A stretch of DNA of 64,000 bases from Ilyomonas sp965219515 (GTDB lineage: Bacteria; Bacteroidota; Bacteroidia; Chitinophagales; Chitinophagaceae): positions 4,154,001-4,218,000 of the forward strand of contig OZ244776.1 of the NCBI GenBank assembly GCA_965219515.1. Direction: 5' to 3'. Below are positions 44,899 through 53,761 of the stretch, in pieces. The notes under the pieces are model-generated. The model had not been told where the DNA came from. It saw only the letters and a list, made by a program, of their open reading frames with translations, and ran no database searches. Position 1 is the first letter of the stretch, and each line of letters begins with the position of its first letter. The position numbers were made by a program, and so were the translations under genes.

Positions 44899-47800
44899 TT
44901 AAAAAGTTAAGTTAAGACCAACACTCAGGGTTTTCATGTTGGGATATATACCGCCATTTCCGGATAAAAATTCCGGATCGCCAAAACCGTATTTACTGAG
45001 GTTGTTATAAATGATAAATAAATTGTTGGCAGATACATAAAACCGTAATCCCGAAATTTTGCCTTTTGATATTATTTTGGCTGGCAAACTGTAACCCAAC
45101 TGAGCTGTTTTAAAACGAAGCCAGGTTATTTCATGATAATAAAAATCACTGTTAGAGCCGGCAAAGCCATTGGGCTCGATGAGGGGAAGTGCTGCATCAA
45201 CATTTGTTAATGAATAACTGTTACCGGCAACATATTCAAGTCCGTTACCATTTGCGCCGGAGTTAAAGCCGTTATTTAATCTCCATTTTGCCCCGCTTTG
45301 CCCTTGCAGTAAAATTGACAGATCGAAGGCTTTATAGTCGAATGCGAAGTTGAGTCCAAACTGCATTTTCGGAAACGTGCTTACATCGTACCTGTACGCA
45401 TCGTTACTATTGATAACACCATCGCCATTTAAGTCGGCAAAAATTAACCCGCCCACCGTTGCGCCCGGATAGTTTACATGGTCATCCAAATCCCGCTGGC
45501 TCCTGTATATTCCTATTGATTTATATACCAGGCTGGCGTCGAGCGGTTGTCCTTCCAGCTTTTGGTAGGGTTCTGACAACGGGGCTTCATCAAAATAAAT
45601 AATCTTATTTTTATTGTAGGAGAAATTGCCGTTGAAATCAAAATTTACTTTTCCAAAATGGTCTCTGTATCCAGCCTGTAATTCTACTCCCTGGCTGTTC
45701 ATTTTGCCGATGTTTTCATCAGGAAGTGAAAGACCTGTATAGCCAGGAATGGATGCCTGTCTTCTACCCAGTATGTGAGATGTTTTGCTGCTGTATATAT
45801 CGGCTTCAAAAGTTAATCTGTTGTTCAAAAATCCGGTTTCTATACCGAGGTCTGTTTTTTCGCTTACTTCCCATGTTATATTGGGGTTGGGTGTAGAAGT
45901 AAGGGCAATACCTCGTACATCCGTGCCATCAACAACCCATCCGGGTGTATAAGCAAAGGCTCCGATGTATTGAAACGGATCTACGCGATCGTTACCCAAT
46001 CGTCCCCATGAAGCTCTGATTTTGAGGCTGCTGAATATATTTTTAGGAAAAAAAGATTCTTTGGTTACAACCCAACCTAAAGAAGCCTGCGGAAAAAAAC
46101 CAAACCGCTTATCTTTCGGAAAAATAGTTGAGCCGTCATACCTGGCACTTAAACCTACGAGATATTTGTTTTTATAAGCATAGTTTATACGACCGAAATA
46201 GTTTTGTCGGGCCGATTCGGAAGCGCTGCCATCGTTGCTTCCGTTTTGCCGGTCGGTGCTTCCTGCAAACAGTTGATCTATCAATGGAGACTGATAACCG
46301 AGGCGTTGCGCCCAAAAATAATTGTCGTTGTATTCGCTTTGTTCATAGGCAATAAAAGCATTGATATCGTGCTGGTTATTAATCCGGGTATTATACGATA
46401 GTCTTATATTTTCAGTTATTCTCTGGCTTTTAGAAAAATCTTCGCGCAATCCGATATCTTCTATCACGCGGGACGGTTTTTTCACAATCTCTCCCGAAGC
46501 ATCTTTTTCGTAATAAAACCAGGTATAATTAAAGGTTTTATTAAAATTCACCGTTTTGTCTATGGAAGCAAAACCATCCAATGCCAGTCCTCTTACAAAA
46601 GGAATGTCGTATTTGAACCTGATGGTACCGGTAGCAACATCGGCTAAGTATTTACGATAACCCGGACTTAATAACCTGGCTGCCGGATTGGTTTGCGACC
46701 AGCCTGCGCCGGGGTAACGATAATCTCCGTCAATATAAGCTTCCTGCAAAGGGCTGGTATTAGCCACATAATCAAGCGAGCCGCCCGGACCGGCTTGTGG
46801 TGTTTTTGTATCTTTTTCCCGGTACGATAAATCTAACCCAACAGAGAATCTGTTCGTTACCTGTACATCAATATTATTTCTTATGTTGAACTGCCGCAGT
46901 CTTGTCGTATGGTCGCCGCGAAGAATGCCACCTTGTTCAGCGCCACCAATTGAGGTAAAATATTTAAATTTCTCGCTGCCGCCTCTCATGGTTAACGACA
47001 TTCTTGTCTGGCTAACCGGTTTGCCAATCAATGCGTTCCACCAATCTTCGCCTCTCCGGTCACCATTTTTAAAAGCTGCCACAAAGTCGTCAGGAAAATC
47101 AGGTGGCGTTCCTTCCAACGCTCTTCTGTCGTTTAGCACTTGTATATATTCCAACGCATTGGCAGATTTTACTTTTATCGTTGGCGATTGCCATCCCTGA
47201 TCAACATTAAAATCGAAAACAGGATTACCACTTTTCCCTCTTTTTGTGGTAACTAAAATTACACCGCCGGCTGACTGGGCGCCGTAAATAGCTGCAGAAG
47301 CATCTTTTAATACAGAAATTGATTCTATATCATTCGGGTCTAAACGGTTCAATCCATCGGGGTCGGCATTGGCTACGCCATCAATAACAATCAGTGCAGA
47401 ACTGTTGCGATATGTATTGGCACCTCTTACTAAAATCTGTGCATCATCAAAACCAGGAACAGCACCTCTCTGGTTTACATACAAGCCTGCTAATTTGCCG
47501 GATAAAGCATTGGAAAGTGATGGCGTGTTCGCTTTTTTAAGTTGTTCGCCTGATGTTTGCACCACCGCATTGGTAAGCTCCGATTTTCTTTGTTTGCCAT
47601 AGCCAACCACCACCACTTCGTCAAGTTTTCCGGTGGTTGTTTCTAAAAAAACATCTTTTCCTGCTACACTATCCAAGGCTAATTCGCGGCTTAGATAGCC
47701 CACAGCCGAAAAAACCAATTGGCTGTTTTCGCCGGTTACTTTTAATAAAAATCTCCCATTTGCGTCCGAAACAGTGCCTTTTTTTGTGTTTTGTTCAACC

Positions 47801-47994
47801 ACGCTTACCCCTTGTATTCCGTTTCCCTGCGCATCAGACACTTTTCCGGCAACCGTTGTATCGCGCGCATCGGGTATATCGTTTTTGCCTCCTGCAAAAG
47901 CGCTTGCATGCATAAAGCTCAAAGCCAATAAGACAAAAAGAAGGCATGCTGTTTTAAGCTGAATGCTTATTGTTTTACATGTCATGGTAAACAT
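44899..47994 (-). CDS. SusC/RagA TonB-linked outer membrane receptor
   Basis: A 1031-residue transporter. Signal peptide at residues ~1-34 (ends MHASAFAGG), then a carboxypeptidase-regulatory-like domain (VAGKVSDAQGNGIQGVSV), a TonB box region and plug signature LDEVVVVGYGKQRKSELTNAV, and DPNDIESISVLKDASAAIYG. The barrel ends NMKTLSVGLNLTF. It imports oligosaccharides with SusD. No STN domain, so ECF-sigma coupling is not expected; operator site 5, 164 bp upstream, suggests GntR control. A truncated copy of its 5' end lies at 50966-51253. Confidence 0.93.
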   Translation of the reverse strand: MFTMTCKTISIQLKTACLLFVLLALSFMHASAFAGGKNDIPDARDTTVAGKVSDAQGNGIQGVSVVEQNTKKGTVSDANGRFLLKVTGENSQLVFSAVGYLSRELALDSVAGKDVFLETTTGKLDEVVVVGYGKQRKSELTNAVVQTSGEQLKKANTPSLSNALSGKLAGLYVNQRGAVPGFDDAQILVRGANTYRNSSALIVIDGVANADPDGLNRLDPNDIESISVLKDASAAIYGAQSAGGVILVTTKRGKSGNPVFDFNVDQGWQSPTIKVKSANALEYIQVLNDRRALEGTPPDFPDDFVAAFKNGDRRGEDWWNALIGKPVSQTRMSLTMRGGSEKFKYFTSIGGAEQGGILRGDHTTRLRQFNIRNNIDVQVTNRFSVGLDLSYREKDTKTPQAGPGGSLDYVANTSPLQEAYIDGDYRYPGAGWSQTNPAARLLSPGYRKYLADVATGTIRFKYDIPFVRGLALDGFASIDKTVNFNKTFNYTWFYYEKDASGEIVKKPSRVIEDIGLREDFSKSQRITENIRLSYNTRINNQHDINAFIAYEQSEYNDNYFWAQRLGYQSPLIDQLFAGSTDRQNGSNDGSASESARQNYFGRINYAYKNKYLVGLSARYDGSTIFPKDKRFGFFPQASLGWVVTKESFFPKNIFSSLKIRASWGRLGNDRVDPFQYIGAFAYTPGWVVDGTDVRGIALTSTPNPNITWEVSEKTDLGIETGFLNNRLTFEADIYSSKTSHILGRRQASIPGYTGLSLPDENIGKMNSQGVELQAGYRDHFGKVNFDFNGNFSYNKNKIIYFDEAPLSEPYQKLEGQPLDASLVYKSIGIYRSQRDLDDHVNYPGATVGGLIFADLNGDGVINSNDAYRYDVSTFPKMQFGLNFAFDYKAFDLSILLQGQSGAKWRLNNGFNSGANGNGLEYVAGNSYSLTNVDAALPLIEPNGFAGSNSDFYYHEITWLRFKTAQLGYSLPAKIISKGKISGLRFYVSANNLFIIYNNLSKYGFGDPEFLSGNGGIYPNMKTLSVGLNLTF

Positions 47995-48330
47995 TTATAG
48001 GTTATTAAAATTTCAGAAGTTGGTGAATGCAATCGTTTTATGTTTTGTTGTCGGTAAGCAAACTTTGTGAGACAGCTACGGCAGTACACTCAATTGTTTC
48101 GATTTGTTTACATCTCAGGCAATCATTCAGTTCTAATTATGGAAACACTTAGTTTGTATGTTCAAACATACAAACATATTTGATAAAAGCAGATTTTTTT
48201 TTAATTTTTTTAAGAATAATGGAGCTTGTTTCTTCTTTTAAATATTTTAATGAGTGAACTGCTTACATCTGTTTATAAGTTGGTATTTGAGGCGTATTAC
48301 AGCAGGTGCGATGGTTTGAAAAGACTTATT
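47995..48330 (-). other. Leader and promoter region of the SusC gene
   Basis: Contains operator site 5 and otherwise no recognisable gene. The 164 bases between the operator and the SusC ATG are a rather long leader. It is followed by repeat copy D. Confidence 0.5.
48158..48169 (-). promoter_or_regulatory. Operator site 5 (ATGTTTGAACAT on minus strand)
   Basis: The 12-bp palindrome upstream of SusC. On the minus strand it includes TATGTTTG (48170-48163), facing SusC. The flank GTATGTTCAAACATAC is extended to a 16-bp palindrome. Confidence 0.72.
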
Positions 48331-48440
48331 ATTTTGACTGTGTTTTATGTGTATCGCATCCATAAATTTCTAATCAAAAAAGTCATTTTTTTCTTTTTGA
48401 AATCGTCATATATGTATGAGCACCACCCGTAATTGCAATG
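48331..48440 (+). repeat. PUL intergenic repeat, copy D
   Basis: Reads ATTTTGACTGTGTTTTATGT, then TCGCATCCATAAATTTCTAA, AGTCATTTTT, TTGAAATCGTCATA and CACCACCCGTAATTGCAATG. It matches copies B and C along the full length. It lies 48 bases after the stop of the minus-strand GH92 gene at 48488. Confidence 0.78.
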
Positions 48441-48487
48441 ACTGCCACAGAAGTTTAGCCTTAAACAGAAAAATTAACCGGCATACA

Positions 48488-50803
48488 TTAATTTCCATCC
48501 ATTGATGGCGGCGCATCGTTTGGCTCGCTTCCCCAATTTTCGTTTGGCTTATCGCCCATAACCAGTGTTAGTTTGCCGCCTTTAACTAATTCATCATGAT
48601 AAAACCACGGCTTATTTAGCGGGTTGCCATTTAAGCTCGCTGATTGTATATACCGGTTTTTTTCTGAAACATTCTTTGCTTCTATTGTAAATGTTTTACC
48701 AGGATAATAGGCAGTATCTAAATGAATGGTAACGTTCTCAAATATTGGGCTGCCTATTTCATAAAATGGCTTCGCCGATGCACCTCCGTCTGTTTCAAAC
48801 AAACCTATAGCGCTCATTACAAACCAGGCGCCCATCTGCCCTTCATCTTCATCACCAAGCCAGGCATTGTAAGGGTCAGATCCATAATACCTGTTTTGTA
48901 TTTCCCGAACCCATTTTTGCGTAAGCCAGGGTTTGCCCGAATAATTAAATAAATAAGCCGCCTGCATATTGGGTTGGTTGCCGTGATTAATGTAATAATC
49001 TTCCATCCTGTCGCCGGTAGCATTAAAATTTGCATCTTTTGATTTTTCAAATCCTTCATTCAGCCGGCGATTAAAATTTTCTTTACCAATGAGATTGATA
49101 AGCCCCTTTACATTATGCGGAACAAAAAAAGTATATTGCCAGGAATTGCCTTCTACATAACCCGGCGTGCTCATAGCATTAAAGTTTTCCAGCCATCTTC
49201 CATTTGCATATTTAGGACGCGTGAATTTAGTTTCGGGATCAAAAATATGTTCATAACTCCTGGCTCTTTTTGTGAAGGTTTTATAATCATTTGTTTTACC
49301 TAACGCCCTGGCAAGTTGAGATACACACCAGTCATCGTAAGCATATTCCAGGGTATTGGAGGTTGCACTTGAATCAGCAGGCATATATCCATAATTAATA
49401 TACGCATCCAGTTGCTCGTTACCGGCAAAGCCACCGCATGGATGCTTTATTCCCTGCACGGTTTGCTGGTGTATAATAGATTGATACAAGGTGTCAATAT
49501 CATAATTTCGTATGCCTTTTTGATAAGCACTCACCATAAGCGGGATTTCATGAGAAGCAACCATAATACCTGAATATTCTATTCCGGCAGCACCTCTTGA
49601 TAACCAGCCACCATGTTTATACATCTCCAGCTCCGACTTTACCCACTTATTGGCAATGTCGGGATTCACTAAAGTCCAAAGCTGGTTAAGATTCCAGAAT
49701 GTATTCCAGAATGCATCACTTCCTAACATGGGTGATTTTGGATTATCCAGTTTCTGTATGTTTTCACAGGGATCGCGGTATTCTCCGTTTACATCGCTCC
49801 AGATAGTACGCGCACAATAAGAGTGATAAAGATTAGTATAAAATTTTTTCAGATTCACTGCTGTTCCGCCTTGTACGGTGATTTTGCTCAAAAGAGCATT
49901 CCATGTATCGCCTGCATTTTTTCTTACGGCGTCAAAATTCCATCCAAACGGTTTCAATTCTGTCGCCATGTTAAGCCTTGCATTTTTTATGCTCACCAGA
50001 GAAATGGCAGTTTGTAACAAAACCTGTTCGCCTTTTTTGGTTTCAAAATTTACATAAGCGCCTATATCACCACTTCCTGTTATTTCTGATATATCTTTCT
50101 TCATGTCTTTTTGTTCCCATCCGCCAAAAGATTTGAACGGTTTATTAAACCGGGCTACAAAGAATACGGTGTAATCATTAAATCCTGCACTGGTTTGTTT
50201 TGAATACCCTTCAATTTCTGTATCACTTACTTTGGTAATTTTAGCGTCCAGCACTTTAAACGAATACTCGGCAGGAAATAACAGATTAAATAAAACGTTT
50301 CCTTCCTTAGTTTCAGGAAAAGTAAGCCGGAAAAATCCACAGCGTGTTGTACTGGTGAGTTCGGTTTTAATCTTATAATTCATCAGTTCCACCGAATAAT
50401 ATCCGGGGCTTGCGTGTTCTGTGCTTTTATCTATCCGGGAACGATGACCCGACGTAGAACCAGTTGTCGTGGCCTCTTCTGCCGGATAAATACGAGGGTT
50501 AATAATACCTGTTGTTGGCATCACTGATAATCCGGCCATCGTCCAGGAATGAATGTGGCTAAAGCCTGCAATGCTGGCGATGGTATATTCATAACCCGAT
50601 TTCCACTGATCGCCCTGGTTGTCAGGACTTAATTGCACCATGGCAAAAGGAAGCGACGTTCCCGGGTTAAGCATCCAGCGTGATTCTGATGTTCCCATTA
50701 GCGGATCAACATAATTTACTGGTTGTTTTTGCTGGGCTTTTGCCGACCAAAACAAAAACGTCAGCATAACAAATAATGATAATTTTTTTATTTCCTTTAC
50801 CAT
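48488..50803 (-). CDS. GH92 alpha-mannosidase
   Basis: A secreted enzyme of about 771 residues; the chosen start gives MVKEIKKLSLFVMLTFLFWS, a signal peptide. GH92 blocks: VNYVDPLMGTSESRWMLNPGTSLPF, GFSHIHSWTMAGLSVMP, GYVEGNSWQYTFFVPHNVKGL (general-acid region) and YNAWLGDEDEGQMGAWFVMSAIGLF. In the last block Q is E (DEDEGQ). A TACATTTG box with a degenerate operator lies 70 bases upstream. It sits between the SusC leader and a broken SusC copy. Confidence 0.88.
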   Translation of the reverse strand: MVKEIKKLSLFVMLTFLFWSAKAQQKQPVNYVDPLMGTSESRWMLNPGTSLPFAMVQLSPDNQGDQWKSGYEYTIASIAGFSHIHSWTMAGLSVMPTTGIINPRIYPAEEATTTGSTSGHRSRIDKSTEHASPGYYSVELMNYKIKTELTSTTRCGFFRLTFPETKEGNVLFNLLFPAEYSFKVLDAKITKVSDTEIEGYSKQTSAGFNDYTVFFVARFNKPFKSFGGWEQKDMKKDISEITGSGDIGAYVNFETKKGEQVLLQTAISLVSIKNARLNMATELKPFGWNFDAVRKNAGDTWNALLSKITVQGGTAVNLKKFYTNLYHSYCARTIWSDVNGEYRDPCENIQKLDNPKSPMLGSDAFWNTFWNLNQLWTLVNPDIANKWVKSELEMYKHGGWLSRGAAGIEYSGIMVASHEIPLMVSAYQKGIRNYDIDTLYQSIIHQQTVQGIKHPCGGFAGNEQLDAYINYGYMPADSSATSNTLEYAYDDWCVSQLARALGKTNDYKTFTKRARSYEHIFDPETKFTRPKYANGRWLENFNAMSTPGYVEGNSWQYTFFVPHNVKGLINLIGKENFNRRLNEGFEKSKDANFNATGDRMEDYYINHGNQPNMQAAYLFNYSGKPWLTQKWVREIQNRYYGSDPYNAWLGDEDEGQMGAWFVMSAIGLFETDGGASAKPFYEIGSPIFENVTIHLDTAYYPGKTFTIEAKNVSEKNRYIQSASLNGNPLNKPWFYHDELVKGGKLTLVMGDKPNENWGSEPNDAPPSMDGN

Positions 50804-50867
50804 GATGATTACTTTAAAAAATAAAAAATCGTTCCGAAAAAGTTGCAAACTCCTTGCATCATTTTAC

Positions 50868-50879
50868 TTGTTCAAATGT
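50868..50879 (-). promoter_or_regulatory. Degenerate operator-like site with TACATTTG box
   Basis: On the minus strand this reads ACATTTGAACAA, matching 9 of 12 positions of the palindrome, and includes TACATTTG (TAnnTTTG). It lies 65 bp upstream of the GH92 gene. It could be a weak member of the regulon or simply a promoter. Confidence 0.4.
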
Positions 50880-50965
50880 ATAAACATATAGCTAAACAAA
50901 ATTTTACTTTTTTGATAGATAGTTCTACAGGCGATTTCAATATACTGTGTTGATAAATTTTAGTA

Positions 50966-51253
50966 TCAGAAAAAATAGTAACCCCAATACTTTATTATTT
51001 CCAATAATAAAAATCTTCCGTTCACGTCCGAAACAGTGCTTTTTTTATTTTGTTCAACCACGCTTATACCTTGTATTTCGTTTCCCTGCGCATCAGATAT
51101 TTTTCCGGTTACTGTAGTGTCGCGCGCACCGGATTTATCATTTTTGCCTTTTGCAAAAACGCTTGAGCACATAAAACGCAAAGCCAGTAAGACAAAAAGA
51201 GGACATGCTGTTTTAAGCTGAATGCTTATTGTTTTACATGTGATGGTAAACAT
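50966..51253 (-). pseudogene. Truncated SusC-like 5' fragment
   Basis: 95 codons that closely copy the first ~85 residues of the intact SusC at 44899-47994: both start MFT.TCKTISIQLKTAC and continue to VSDxNGRFLL, where homology ends and a short unrelated tail follows. The promoter-side homology (CATTTATA) also continues a few bases past the start and stops at the IS982 end. The fragment is a partial duplication, probably made by recombination and then interrupted by the IS element. It is unlikely to be functional. Confidence 0.8.
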
Positions 51254-51257
51254 TTAT

Positions 51258-52222
51258 AACTTATACGAATCAAGGGTTAAGACTGCGACAGCAAGGTTTC
51301 CATACAAGCGCAGTTTCAGCCCGTTTGCAGATCTTACTTTAGAAGCCTGCTGAATGTGGCGTCAGTTCATTGATCCAGTTAAACAGAGATTCTATGGGTT
51401 GTCTGAGTGTGGAGACTGCTGTGTTAAAAAGATCATTGAAAGCCTGTTACCTTTGTTTAAAAACTGCTTCCCACCCTTTTTTATCTTTCCGTGGTGTGAG
51501 TAAAACGCTACCTTGTCCCAGCATGTGTTTTGCCAGCTTTGCATCACTGTAAGCTTTATACAGAATGCAAAAGTCAGCGGTTGTTTTGCTTAGCGTATCC
51601 CGAAATATTGCCAGATCATAGACACTTGCCGGTGTCACTTCTGCATACTGCGGAAAGGGTACGGTTCCCCGCCTTTGTAATGCAGGCATGTGTACTTTGA
51701 CACCATAAAAATAAAGCTTTTAGTAGCACACAATCCTTTATCAGTCAGTTCTCCGGCTACTTTGCCTGCCCGTTGATGAGAACAGGCAATGACCGGAAAA
51801 GAATCTCCGGGCAGCACTTGTAACCTGTCCTCACAAACAGGCGCCTTACTAAAAAGGTCGGTCATTAAAACTGCAAATGCATCACACAATATGTTTAGTC
51901 TTGCATTGAAAGCCTGGTAGGATGGCAGCAACGGAAACCAGCTGTGCCAATAATTTTTAATGTGATTGTACATTGATTTTATTTTGTACTTCGCTTCATA
52001 AGCAACGCAAAACAGGTAAATGGTTATCAGTTCTTCATCCGTAAAGATGCCCGAAGGCTGACTGTTATAACTAAACCGCTGCACCTGTCAACGCAATTGC
52101 TCTTTATATTTGTCGCAGACGGGAAAGTAAATTCTGATCATGTTATTTATTAGCATAACTACCTAACGAATTTTACTTCATGTCTGTTTTGTCGCTTTCT
52201 CAACCCTTGATTCGCATAAGTT
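51258..52222 (-). mobile_element. Decayed IS982 family insertion sequence
   Basis: About 965 bp with imperfect 24-bp terminal inverted repeats: AACTTATACGAATCAAGGGT (51258 onward) and, on the other strand, AACTTATGCGAATCAAGGGT (ends 52222), two mismatches within 24 bases. The length fits IS982 (about 1 kb). The transposase is broken by frameshifts. The left end lies four bases upstream of the SusC fragment start codon. I see no target duplication, which suggests later recombination. Confidence 0.82.
51300..52084 (-). pseudogene. IS982 transposase, multiple frameshifts
   Basis: Three pieces in different frames. The first (52084 to ~51690) has GIFTDEELITIYLFCVAYEA and the DDE-associated LQVLPGDSFPVIACSHQRAG. 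The second (~51689-51447) has PALQRRGTVPFPQYAEVTPA and KAYSDAKLAKHMLGQG. The third (below ~51440) has RQPIESLFNWINELTPHSAG, the usual IS982 C-terminus. At the first break, the frame runs into CLHYKGGEPYPFRSMQK instead of MPALQRRGTVPFPQYAE, the same bases in another frame. Inactive. Confidence 0.8.
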
Positions 52223-52372
52223 GTAAAATTGGAATGTATAACAAAAAACCAATGCCAAAATATTGGACTACTTTTTATTTATAAATGGTATAAGTTAAAC
52301 TCCGGATGTTCTTTCAATGTTTTGTGAACTTTCTTTTGACTTGATGAAACGCGAAATATCATATTATTTTAA

Positions 52373-52777
52373 CTACATTCCCTCTTCAATGAAAAGTGCA
52401 TTGAACTTGTGACCGTCAGGGTCAGCAAAAACGCAGTAATAAAATCCGTCTTCGTGTCTGTCCGCTTTTTTTATAATTGTGCCTCCTGCTTGTTGAGCAT
52501 TGTTTGCCCAGTTGTCAACTTCCTCTTTACTTTTCGCAGAAAGTGAAAACATGACTTCGCTGCCATTTTCCGATTTCGCTGCCTTATCATTCATGGCAAA
52601 TTCCAGTTTGTCTTGCCTGAAAAAATGAATCACAAAATTTTTGTCACTAAAAAGAAAGCTGGTAAGTTCGGGCGTGGTTGGGGAAGTATTAGGCCTGAAA
52701 CCTAAATGAGTGTAAAATTTCTCAGTTCTTTTTGGATCCTGTACCGCTAAGTTTGCCCAGATTTGTTTGACTTGCAT
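52373..52777 (-). CDS. VOC (glyoxalase/bleomycin-resistance) superfamily protein
   Basis: A 134-residue protein; the chosen start gives MQVKQIWANLAVQDPKRTEK, the standard VOC opening. The paired beta-alpha-beta modules are seen as FYTHLGFRP and, later, DGFYYCVFADPDGHKFNALF. The upstream open frame adds 61 basic residues unlike the family. VOC enzymes use a metal for varied reactions; the substrate here is unknown. Candidate metal ligands are few. Confidence 0.82.
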   Translation of the reverse strand: MQVKQIWANLAVQDPKRTEKFYTHLGFRPNTSPTTPELTSFLFSDKNFVIHFFRQDKLEFAMNDKAAKSENGSEVMFSLSAKSKEEVDNWANNAQQAGGTIIKKADRHEDGFYYCVFADPDGHKFNALFIEEGM

Positions 52778-52971
52778 GATCAGAATTTTTAGAAGTTTGA
52801 CTTTTAGATTGTAAGTCTTTAAATACAAATCTGGTGCCCTTCCAATGTCAACTAATGCTTGCGCACAACAATCAGGATTGAGCGAAACACTTTCTTTATT
52901 TTGTAAGATGTATTTCTTTTTAAGATAAAAACTTAGCTGATCATTGTCTTCTCTCTGCAATCAGTTACGGC

Positions 52972-53619
52972 TTATATTCTCTGATACAGCCAGGCTGTAA
53001 AATCGGCAATGGTGTAAAACAATTCGTCGGGCTGCAACGCTTTTAAAGCTTCCGGTTCTGCTGTTTTCGCCCAGGCCGCTGCAACAACCGCAATGCCCGC
53101 TTCTTTGCTTGCAATGATGTCGTTCGGCGCATCGCCAACATAAATAATTTCCTCTGTTTTTATATCGTGTAACGAGTTTAAAATGATACGAATGCCATCC
53201 GCTTTTCTTGCGCCTTTGGGCGAGCCGGTCTCAATGAATTCAAAAAAACGCATCAACTTAAACTGTTGTAAAGAAATTTCGGTGCTGTGTTTTCCTTTTC
53301 CCGTTACCATTGCCATCCGCACGCCTTTCTTTGTAAGTGTTTTCAGCAATTCTTTGATACCTTCAAAAGGATCCGGGCACATGTGGTGCAAGGCTTTATA
53401 AAATTGAAGATAGTCTGTTACTCCTTTATCGTAAGCGTCCGGCGCCAGTGCCATGATTGTACCTTCTTCCGACGGTCCGAAGGTGGCAACAATGTCAGCA
53501 TCAGAAAGAGAACGGCTGATAAGAGGTTCTACAGCGCTTTTGAAAGCCTGAATACACAGAGGTAGCGTATTTGCCAGTGTTCCGTCAAGATCAAAAATAA
53601 CAGCCTTTATCTTTTGCAT
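52972..53619 (-). CDS. HAD superfamily phosphatase (phosphoglycolate phosphatase-like)
   Basis: A 215-residue HAD hydrolase. Motif I is VIFDLDGTLANT, motif II MAMVTGKGKH, motif III KADGIRI and motif IV YVGDAPNDIIASKEAGIAVVAAAWA. It resembles phosphoglycolate or pyrophosphate phosphatases of the PGP-like group. It is a single gene between the IS-scarred region and the second polysaccharide block. Confidence 0.88.
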   Translation of the reverse strand: MQKIKAVIFDLDGTLANTLPLCIQAFKSAVEPLISRSLSDADIVATFGPSEEGTIMALAPDAYDKGVTDYLQFYKALHHMCPDPFEGIKELLKTLTKKGVRMAMVTGKGKHSTEISLQQFKLMRFFEFIETGSPKGARKADGIRIILNSLHDIKTEEIIYVGDAPNDIIASKEAGIAVVAAAWAKTAEPEALKALQPDELFYTIADFTAWLYQRI

Positions 53620-53761
53620 TTGTCTTCAAATTATCAATGAGCCAAATGTTTCAAAAATGGTTTAAAAAGCAACTGTATTTGCGGCATTCTGCTTCGCAGA
53701 CAAAAAAAATAGCGTCAATTAACAATCAATGTAAAACGATGCGTTGCCCATGACTACTTTT

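Noticed and set aside
51241..52235. Target site duplication of the IS982 element
   Set aside because: The bases outside the two inverted repeats (CATTTAT and GTAAAAT) do not match.
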